Shown here one piece after another: positions 56,206-64,000 of a stretch of DNA of 64,000 nucleotides. The translations under genes and the position numbers were made by a program. Position 1 is the stretch's first letter. Each line of letters starts with the position of its first letter. Source of the stretch: Peromyscus leucopus (taxonomy: Eukaryota; Chordata; Mammalia; Rodentia; Cricetidae); NCBI RefSeq assembly GCF_004664715.2, contig NC_051071.1, forward strand, positions 93,048,936 through 93,112,935, given 5' to 3'. Under the pieces are notes generated by a model, which worked only from the letters and a program-made list of their open reading frames with translations, was not told the origin of the DNA and ran no database searches.

Positions 56206-58045
56206 CAATTTTTTAATATTTTATTATTATGTTTTATTCTTCTCTCATACATTACTTCCCAACCACAGGTTCCCCTCTCTTCATTCCTCCCAGCCCCTCC
56301 ACCTACTTGCCTCTCTCCCAGATCCACTCCTCCTCTGTTTCCCTTCAAAAACAGATCAGGCCTCCCAGGGATATCAACTGAACATGGTAGAACAAGTAAC
56401 AATAAGACTAGGCACAAACCCTCATGTCAGGGCTGGGTGAGGCAACCCAGTAGGAGGAAAGGTTCTAAGAGCATGCAAAAGAGTCAGAGACACCCCGACT
56501 CCCACTGTAGGAGTCTTGAAGAACACCCAGCTACACAGCCAGAAGGTATGTGCAGGGGACCTAGCTCAGACCCATTCAGGTCTTGTAAATTTCACTTCAG
56601 TCTCTGTGTCCCCTGCTTAGTTGATTGTGTGGTCTGTGTTCTCATGGTGTCCTCAACCCTCTGGCTCCTACAGTCCTTTGTTTGGCTGTGGGTCACTGCA
56701 TCTGCTCCCATCAGTTGCTGGATGATACCTCCGATGACAGCTGGGCTATGTATCAATCTATTAATATAGCAGAATACCATTAGGAATCATTTCATTTAAT
56801 TTTTTTTCCAGTCATGTTTGATTCTATCCTGGGTCTCAGGACTGTCAAGTCTCTGGTTCCTGGCCATTAAGGCAGTATCAGGGGTGGGCTCCCTCTCATG
56901 GCATGGGCTTCAAGATGGATCAGTCATTTGTTGGCCACTCCCACAAGTTCTGTACCACCATTACCCCAGCACATCTTTCAGGCAGGACAGATTGTAGATC
57001 AAAAGTTTTGTGGCTGGGTTGGTGTCCCAGTCCCACTGCTGAAAACCTTGCCTGGTTATAGAAGATGGCTGTTGTTCGAATCTTAGGTGGTCCTCTAATA
57101 AAACAAACAAACAAAACCCTGGTATTGGGGTGAAAGCTGAAAGTTCAGTGAAGCAGAGCAAGTCATAGGCCAAGCTCACCTCACCAACTCCTCAGCTGAT
57201 CTTGTTTCCACGAATCCTCAGACTGAAAGTCTCTGAGTTCTCACCCCTGAGAGTCTCAGCTGAACTGCTTTAGTTCCTGTTTCCTCACGCCTTATATACC
57301 TTTCTCCACCTTGCTATCACTTCCTGAGATTAAAGGAGTGTGTGCTTCCCAGTACTGTTTCCAGTGTAACCTTGAACTCGCAGAGATCCAGATGGATCTC
57401 TGCCTTCCTGAATGATAGGACCAAGTGTGTGTGCCACCACTGTCCGGCCTCTATGTCTAATCTAGTGGCTGGCTCTGTCCTTTGATCCGCAGGCAAGCTT
57501 TATTGAAGTACACAATATATCACCACAGATGGCCAGTTCAGGTTCCATATTCCTCACTACTAGGAGTCACTCTCACAGATCCCAGGAAGTTTCCACTGCT
57601 CTAGGTTTCCACATCACCCCCCAAATGCCCCCCAATCCCAATCATCTCTTTCAGTACTCTTTCCCTCCTCTACCCGACCCCTACCTGATCCCTTCTGTTC
57701 CTACCCTCAGTCCACTCACAAAATCTATTCTATTCTCCTTTCCCGGGGACATCCATGAATCCCACCTTCAGCCCTCCTTGTTATGTAGTCTCCTGCGTCT
57801 GTGGATTGTAGCATGATTATCCGTTACTTAACAGCTAATGTTCACTTATGAGTGAGTACATACCATGTTTGTCTTTCTGGATCTGGGTTACCTCACTTAG
57901 GATAACTTTTTTCCTATTCCATCTACTTGCCTGTAAATTTTATGATGTTAATTTTTTAACAGCTGAGTAATACTCCATTGTGTAAATGTACCACATTTTC
58001 TTTATCCATTCTTCAGTTGAGGGGCATCTAGGTTGTTTCTCACTA
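56206..58045 (-). mobile_element. Lx-type L1 3' end (reverse), split by an LTR
   Basis: 56206-57069 and 57534-58045 form one reverse L1: 3' UTR first, then the end of ORF2 (ACTCCATTGTGTAAATGTAC near 57971). The two parts meet exactly across the LTR at 57070-57527. Confidence 0.75.
57070..57527 (-). mobile_element. B1-containing LTR-like element, reverse
   Basis: 458 bases, TGTTGTTCGAATC to ATATCACCACA, flanked by GATGGC (57064-57069 and 57528-57533). Confidence 0.78.
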
Positions 58046-58282
58046 TGATTCCCACCATGGCCATGAAGATAATGGACTAAACCTCTGTACTATTGTAAGC
58101 CAGCCCCAATTAAATATTTTCCTTTACAAAAGTTGCCCTGGTCATGGTATCTCTTCCCAGCAGTAAACCCTAACTACCCTGACTCCTCTCTGTGGGGCTG
58201 GGTAATCATCTGGAACACTTTACTCATTAAACCTGGGCTTTCCAATTCGGTCTGATTTGGTTTGCTGCATTGGTGGAGAGGC
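58046..58282. other. Unassigned, probably repeat-derived
   Basis: ATTCCCACCATGGCCATGAA through a CAGTAAACCCTAACTACC end suggest another hAT-like piece. Confidence 0.35.
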
Positions 58283-58490
58283 AGGGTCTGGAGACAGGGT
58301 TTCTCTGTGCAGCTTTGTGCCTTTCTTGGAACTCACTTTGTAGACCAGGATGGCCTCACAGAGATCCACCTGCCTCTGCCTCCCGAGTGCTGGGATCAAA
58401 GGCGTGCGCCACCACCTGGCTAGGCCTAAAACTTATTACTCTGGAAGAGCAGTCAATGCTCTTAACTGCTGAGCCATCTCTCAAGCTTCA
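58283..58490 (-). mobile_element. B1 SINE joined to a B2 fragment
   Basis: Reverse B1 to 58422, then 55 bases of reverse B2 (GCTCTTAACTGCTGAGCCAT). Confidence 0.8.
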
Positions 58491-58511
58491 GAAATAATAT
58501 ACTTTTGTAGT

Positions 58512-58686
58512 TTTTTTTTTTTTTTTTTTTTTTTTTATTATTATTGAGACAGGGTTTCTCCGTGTAACAGTCCTGGCTGTACTGGAACTCACTTTGTAGA
58601 CCAGGCTGGCCTTAAACTCACAGAGACCTGCCTGCCTCTGCCTCCCAAGTGCTGGGATTAAAGGCGTGCACCATCACCGCAAGGCC
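58512..58686 (-). mobile_element. B1 SINE
   Basis: T-run 58512-58536, then a reverse B1 ending CATCACCGCAAGGCC. Confidence 0.88.
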
Positions 58687-58697
58687 GGAAATTATAT

Positions 58698-58730
<33 letters not shown>

Positions 58731-58896
58731 GTTTTTTTCGAGACAGGGTTTCTCTGTGTAGCTTTGCGCCTTTCCTGGAGCTCACTTGGTAGCCCAGGCT
58801 GGCCTCGAACTCACAGAGATCCGCCTGGCTCTGCCTCCCGAGTGCTGGGATTAAAGGCGTGCGCCACCAACGCCCGGCCTCGGAAATTATATTCTT
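58687..58896 (-). mobile_element. Young B1 SINE with 15-base target duplication
   Basis: B1 at 58702-58881 flanked by GGAAATTATATTCTT (58687-58701 and 58882-58896); it landed at the edge of the previous B1. Confidence 0.93.
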
Positions 58897-58904
58897 AATA
58901 CCAC

Positions 58905-59250
58905 TTGTGTTGGATAAATATGCAGAAGAATGGAACTGGACCTTGTACATAGAGAAACATCAAGTCAAATGGATTAACCACTAAAATGTAACATTTAAAC
59001 CTATAAAATTTCTAGAAGAAAAAGTTGAGAAAAAAAAACCTTTCCCAACATTGATGCTATTTTTTTTTTAACATATAACACCAAATCCACAAAGAATTTT
59101 TTAAAACTGTACATGTGATTACATCAAGCTAAAAAACTTGGAAAATGACAAACATGGACTTGATGAAAACTTAACTTACAAATCAAATTTAAAAGTTGCT
59201 ATCCAAGATATTAAGGAATTCATACAACTTAACAGCAGCAAAACCATTAA
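58905..59250 (+). mobile_element. L1 ORF2 remnant
   Basis: GGAACTGGACCTTGTACATA and AATTTCTAGAAGAAAAAGTTG follow L1 ORF2 order; decayed. Confidence 0.55.
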
Positions 59251-59639
59251 CAGGATCCTTGTATTTAAGGTCGGAAGACACACCTTACGGTCCACCCTGG
59301 TCCTAGAAGAAAGGTCCTCAGGAAGTATGAGTGTGCACCAAGCAGGACGAGGCAGGTGTGTGGACTCCGTTTCCGTCTGATTGCATGAGCCCCGGGTTAT
59401 TTCTGAATCGAGTGGCAAGATTTGGCCTTTTATACCCCATCTTCCATCGGAACATGTAACCTCCTACGGCTTAACAGTTCCTTCCAGAGAAGGGCAGCTT
59501 TCCAAAGGGGAGGTCACTGATCACCAGTCACACCAGGGTCGCTTCATCTGCAGGCTTGCCCCAGAAATAGGACTTGAGACCCGTCAGAAAACTGGAGCAG
59601 TAACACCAGGTGGAGGTGAGGTACGCCTAATACACGTGG
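59251..59639. other. Non-repeat DNA upstream of Pigg
   Basis: Moderately GC-rich, no SINE or LINE. Could hold distal promoter elements or a remnant of the divergent zinc-finger gene; no exon could be supported. Confidence 0.35.
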
Positions 59640-60240
59640 AAACAACTGCTGGACACTGGGCGGCGCCGGGTGCTCTTGGGTCAAGGGTGGAAGGCGTGAA
59701 GTCCTGAGTGGGCCAGGCAGGTGCGGGCACTCTCGGTGGGCACCGGAAGCCACCGAGAACTCCGTGGGTTTGGGGCTCCAGAGTGGGCAGGGACAAGGCT
59801 GTGGGCGGGGCAGCGCCAAGCCTCCTGGGGGGATTTCCCTGAGGGCGGGTCGGAAGGCAAGTCATCAGGGAGCGACCGCGGGTGCGGGCCACCTCTACGT
59901 ACTTCCGGTGCGCTGGCGTTGGTGAGGCAAGCTGGGAGGCCGATTTTGACAGCCCGGCAGTGGTCTCCGCTCACCGGTCCGTAGCTCCTGCCGACACACG
60001 AAGTTTCAGGCCACCCCGGCCCCGCGGCTGGGCAGGATGCGGCTGGGCTCCGGGGCCTTCGCTGCCAGCTGCGTAGCAATTGAGGTTATCGGGTTCGCGA
60101 TATTTATTCGGGGATTCTTCCCGGCCCCTGTTCGTTCTTCTGCTAGACCAGAGCACGGTGTAGAAACCCCGGCTCCCGAACCAGTGGCAGGTATGGACCC
60201 CTTTTCCCAGCGGTCCTCGCTTTCATTCTGCCCCACCCCG
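59640..60240 (+). promoter_or_regulatory. Pigg: Pigg CpG-island promoter
   Basis: A CpG-dense block spanning the Pigg start codon, with CGTACTTCCGGTGCG-type ETS-like motif near 59900 and no TATA box. Transcription probably starts between about 59880 and 60030. Frames on the - strand here are GC artefacts. Confidence 0.68.
60037..60190 (+). CDS. Pigg: Pigg exon 1, residues 1-51
   Basis: First coding exon of GPI ethanolamine phosphate transferase 2 (PIGG/GPI7), the ER enzyme that adds ethanolamine phosphate to the second mannose of GPI anchors. The start MRLGSGAFAASCVAIEVIGF agrees with the family N terminus and is the first ATG in a good context (GGCAGGATGCGG). Residues about 7-29 form a hydrophobic signal-anchor helix; RGFFPAPVRSSARPEHG follows on the lumenal side. 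The exon ends after one base of codon 52, before the donor GTATGG. Nothing looks damaged. Confidence 0.94.
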
Positions 60241-61047
60241 AAACAAGTACTGTTTAGCTTTGTTTCTGTACCATACACCTTTGAGGTAATCGCAGAAGGA
60301 CTCTGATAATCAGAGTAACCCCGAAGTGACTCTGGCTCCGCATCTCATTATACACTGATCCCTATCCCTTTTCTTAATAATCCTTCCAATCACTTCCAAT
60401 TTAGGTGTCCAGTTCTGACCAATAGGACGTAACAGGTAATATTTCTTCAGACCCCTCAAATTTTCTACTCCTCTCCAGCACACCTCCCATACCCCCGGTG
60501 GTTAAGGCCTCTCTGCACTGGAACCCTTACTATTCTCACCTACACAGAAATAAACACCAGGTAAAGACTCTCCTGCTGTGAAACAGGTCCACATAATCCA
60601 ATCACTGGATATGTAAACAATTTGTAAATCCACCAGTTCACTACCTGCAAGGCTATGTCTTAGGCCAAGCTGAGGAGGGCACAGGTCCCAACTGTAGGTC
60701 TCTTATGTTGAGATTTCCCTGTCCTGGACTCTTCACTATGCTAAGAGCATGCATTCACTACATATTACGGGGATACCTACTCATTGTTAACATACAGTCC
60801 AGCCTAGCCCAGAAGATACCCTTCTTGGTAGTCTGACATCTGTGGGCTAGTTAAAACCCTTGAAAGAGCCTTCATGGTTGTCTTGTCTGGTCTGGTCTCT
60901 TAGAAAATTAACACTGGCTACTAAAAATGGGCCTTTTTTCAGGTTGAACTAAATATGTGCTAGAAGAACAAGCAAAAAGACATTGAAGGCAATTGAATAC
61001 TAAATAAAGTTTAAAACTTTAATTTCCTTTTTTCTAAACACTTTTAG
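60191..61047 (+). other. Pigg: Pigg intron 1
   Basis: 857 bases between donor GTATGG and acceptor CACTTTTAG; no clear repeats. Confidence 0.88.
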
Positions 61048-61253
61048 GAGCCAGTTCGAACTGGACCAAGCTGCCATCACCTCTCTTCAGTAAAGTTGTT
61101 ATTATGCTGATAGATGCTTTAAGAGATGATTTTGTGTTTGGGTCAGAAGGTGTGAAGTATATGCCTTACACAACTTACCTGGTAGAAAAAGGAGCATCTC
61201 ATAGTTTTGTGGCTGAGGCAAAGCCACCCACAGTTACTATGCCTCGAATCAAG
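61048..61253 (+). CDS. Pigg: Pigg exon 2, residues 52-120
   Basis: After the acceptor CACTTTTAG it reads GASSNWTKLPSPLFSKVVIM and continues in frame to MPRIK. It opens the lumenal alkaline-phosphatase-like catalytic domain. LIDALRDDF (residues 72-80) contains the first metal-binding Asp (D74) and KPPTVTMPRIK (110-120) the expected nucleophile Thr region, as known for the PIGN/PIGO/PIGG family. N56-W57-T58 is a possible N-glycosylation sequon. The donor AAG/GTAAAT is at 61254. An ATG at 61104 opens a frame here but is internal to the protein. Confidence 0.95.
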
Positions 61254-62154
61254 GTAAATTTAACTTGGTGTTTTATAAATCATGATTTGGTGCTTTTTAA
61301 AATCTAGAGAGATTTTCTAATCTATTTGGAGACCCTATTTTAATAACATGGAAAATATTATGATGTTGCCAGTTTTACTGAGGCAATGGGGTGCTGAAGG
61401 AACTCCATGATAAAATGGAACCATCTTTTTACCCCTTGTGAAGTAGGCAGAGTTCATACTTCATAGAAAGGAGGAAAGATTTGGAGCCAGATTGTCCAGG
61501 CCACTGTAGTCCGAGAGATACCGTCCCCTCTGGTAGACTGCTGTGTTCCTTAGTCATAAGACTTGAGGGAGCTGTTAGGGATACTCAGTCTAGTTCATAA
61601 ATTGTATACATAAGAAAACAAGCTCAGTCAAATTAAATTGCTTATCAAAATTATATTATACAAAATGATCAAACAAGTATGAACTGGCCTCAACAATTGT
61701 TACTTCTACATAATTAGGTGTTCATTTTGGTGAGGGTAATTTTGAAGTGCATAGTGGTTTACCTGATAATAATGAGTAAATTTAAAAAAAAATGAAGTCC
61801 TGTCTGTATATTGGTTTGAAGACTACTTACTGAGCAACTACTAGGTGTTGACATTGTAATGGGTACACGTTTGTGGGAAAACAGTACTTCTGCTTTCAGG
61901 GGGCTTTTAGTCTCTTTGAATATACATACCCATTAGACAACTGAGCATTCAAATAAACATGTAGTCATAGTGTGGTGAGTGCCTGATGGAAAAGAATAGC
62001 ATGGAATGCTGAGTTTGGAGGGGTAGAAATGCAGTTGAGATTATGGAGTCAGAAAAGCCTGTCTGAGGAAATTAGTCAAAAAGATACTATTAGGATGAGT
62101 AGGAAGGTTGGCAGAAAGGACCCAAAGTGCTTAAGTCTGTGGCTGGACTGAATT

Positions 62155-62378
62155 TTAAAAAAGGTTTATTTCATTTTCTGGGTTTGAGTATTTTGCCTGC
62201 ATGCATGTATGTGGACTACACATGTGCCCGGTGCCTGCAGAGGGCAGACGAGGCTGTTGTATCCCCCAGGGCTGGAGTTACAGGTGGTTGCGTACTGTCA
62301 TGTGAATGCTGGAAACTGATGCTGGGTTGTCTGCAACAGTGTCAAGTGCTCTTTACTGAGCAATCTAGCAAGCCCCTA
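62155..62378 (-). mobile_element. B2 SINE
   Basis: Reverse, diverged; GTGCTCTTTACTGAGCAATC near 62345. Confidence 0.75.
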
Positions 62379-62979
62379 GATTTTTTTTAAAATTTCTTTT
62401 TTTATTTTTAAACTACTCTTCCATTTGGCTTCTCTGGTCCAGTGTAATTTAGGGGTAAGCCAGTTACTGGCAAAGGTTGTGCTTGAGCATATTCCACATT
62501 AAGGTATCCACCCAAGGCTCATGTGTGCTCTGGACACTTGACTATTCAAGTAGTTTTCATGACTCTGGCTGACTGTTTAATCAAGAACTCCTTCTCAGCC
62601 GGAAGTAGTAATTTTGGCTGTCTCTAAGTTTCCAGATTCCCAGAATTACATAGATACTTTAAAAACTTGTCCATAATTGTCTTCTTTCCCAGAGCCCCTT
62701 TTTAGATTTCAAATTAATATCTTACTTGTCACAGCCAGCTGTAATGGAGCCATTATCAGATCAGGTAGAGAAGGAAGGAAATAGGACAAACCACAGGTAC
62801 AGGTTTCCTTGAGCGTGACTGTACAACTTATTGCATAATTTTGGTGACTGAAAGTTTCAAAACAATTGCTTTTGATAGTTTTTGTTGGTTTTCCATTGCT
62901 CTTGGGGGGTAGGGGTGGGGATTTGCCAAGCTGGTCATTCTGCCACTCTGAAAGTCTGGTTGATTTATAGTTACATATT

Positions 62980-63062
62980 TGGCTAGTGATAAAACTCAAC
63001 AGTAGAGCGCTTGCCTACCATATGTATACCACTGAGTTCAAGCCCTAGAGCCTAAAAATAAA
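62980..63062 (+). mobile_element. ID SINE
   Basis: TAGAGCGCTTGCCTACCATA and an AAAAATAAAG tail. Confidence 0.65.
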
Positions 63063-63940
63063 GTTTGCATTTATTTGCCACTGAAGAAATCTTACTAGAA
63101 TTCTATAGGCATAACAAAGATTCCTGTTTCTTTTCACCACAAGTCTCTGGCTATTATCTTAGGTCGTGGTATACCTCCAAATCATGAAAGTTCATTACTA
63201 TTACTGTGGCCTGGTAGGTTCTGTGGTAAAGTGGGGAGAGTATTGACTCCACTATATATCAGAAAGACAGGATATTTCACACCCACCATTTATTGTATGG
63301 TGCAACATTGTGGGTAGGGTTTGATGTTCCACTGAAATTCCTGGCCCATTTCACTTTGACAACTCTATACAGGCAGAGTTTTCTCTTATTTTTTTAAAAT
63401 AGATATTAGATTTGCTTGATTGTTAGGGTTTGTGTGTTAGAGTTAATGAGCTGCTTGTCACATAGAGCAAGTTAAATCTTACTTGGAACACTGACAAAGG
63501 GTCTGAACATACAGGTTCATGTTTTCAATGTATAGACATACACATTAGCATTAACTCAGGAATTAACCCATAGCTTCTGTGACTGACTGTGGTAGGTTCC
63601 CAAATGCAGAATAGAAGATCAGGAAGGGTGCCATAGCAGCGGAGCTCCAGCACCGAATGAGAGGGCTCTCCACATGGGCAAAAGGGAGGCAACAACAGAA
63701 GGATTGCCTGAACTGTGTTTATTAAATAATCAAACCTTCATTATTGAGTTTGATGTTTTTGTCCAAAATCTGTGTTCTGTTTTCACCACCGCACCTGCCC
63801 ACTTGCTGTCCAAGTCTCAGTCTCCAGTATAGGGTCTACTGTAGGTCTCTACCCCTCTGTGTGACCTCCAAGTGATCTTCCTGTCTCCTGTGCTGCATTT
63901 TTGGATCTGTGATCTAAGTCTTGAATGTTTCTTCCTGCAG

Positions 63941-64000
63941 GCGTTGATGACAGGGAGTCTCCCTGGCTTTGTTGATGTCATAAGGAACCTCAATTCTCCT
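63941..64000 (+). CDS. Pigg: Pigg exon 3, partial (residues 121-140)
   Basis: Follows the acceptor TTTCTTCCTGCAG and reads ALMTGSLPGFVDVIRNLNSP in the frame left by exon 2, exactly the continuation of the catalytic domain. The exon is cut by the end of the window; the remaining catalytic residues and the multi-span C-terminal membrane part lie beyond it. Confidence 0.94.

Larger units (their letters stand above)
61254..63940 (+). other. Pigg: Pigg intron 2
   Basis: 2.7 kb with one B2 and one ID; 61300-62150, 62400-62975 and 63065-63900 show no recognisable repeat or exon. It ends TTTCTTCCTGCAG. Confidence 0.88.

Noticed and set aside
59544..60278. Several 90-130-codon - strand frames near Pigg
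   Set aside because: CpG-island artefacts in conflicting frames; none resembles a KRAB box or another domain.
61104..61307. Separate small gene starting at the ATG 61104
   Set aside because: It is internal to Pigg exon 2, and its end is intron read-through beyond the donor at 61254.

Overview
This is mammalian nuclear DNA from a muroid rodent, most likely a cricetid (deer mouse, hamster or vole type). The evidence is the dense B1, B2, ID and B4 SINEs, the B1 subfamily whose right half reads GCGCAAAGCTACACAGAG, Lx/L1 LINEs, hAT elements resembling URR1, and class II LTRs resembling the mys/mysTR elements described from Peromyscus relatives. The species call is inference; the rodent call is firm.

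The window holds two clear protein genes, both on the + strand, and one broken gene on the - strand. Dr1 (NC2-beta) is complete: a CpG-island promoter and 5' UTR at about 7.6-8.5 kb, three coding exons (8502-8721, 16424-16587, 19232-19378; 176 codons in total), and a long 3' UTR almost free of repeats, running to a poly(A) signal at 21252 or beyond. Pigg (GPI ethanolamine phosphate transferase 2) begins at 60037 in a second CpG island; its exons 1 and 2 are complete and exon 3 runs off the right edge. Between them, at 37.6-43.6 kb on the - strand, lie a KRAB-B exon and a C2H2 zinc-finger exon. The finger exon carries two frameshifts and two in-frame stops, so I call it a KRAB-zinc-finger pseudogene. 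A GC-rich block at 49.2-49.6 kb may be its old promoter or first exon.

The rest is transposon-derived, often nested. The region 1-6 kb has L1/Lx remnants, one of which holds two solo LTRs in opposite orientation. The region 21.6-37 kb is a repeat mosaic of SINEs, hAT copies, B1-containing LTRs and L1 pieces. A full-length non-autonomous provirus (40238-43137) lies between the two zinc-finger gene exons, with two LTRs, a Lys-type primer binding site, a polypurine tract and a 6-bp target duplication. A 5'-truncated L1 (44.5-49.2 kb) is interrupted by a B1 and by an LTR. The region 50-59 kb is a further mosaic of L1, hAT, LTR and B1.

The layout is informative about chromosome history. DR1 and PIGG are on different human chromosomes (1p and 4p), and PIGG in human lies head-to-head with a zinc-finger gene (ZNF721). 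Here a decayed zinc-finger gene is also head-to-head with Pigg, and Dr1 lies just beyond it, so an ancestral rearrangement junction probably falls in the repeat-rich interval between about 21.5 and 37.6 kb. I found no tRNA or rRNA gene, CRISPR array, or other undescribed coding system.
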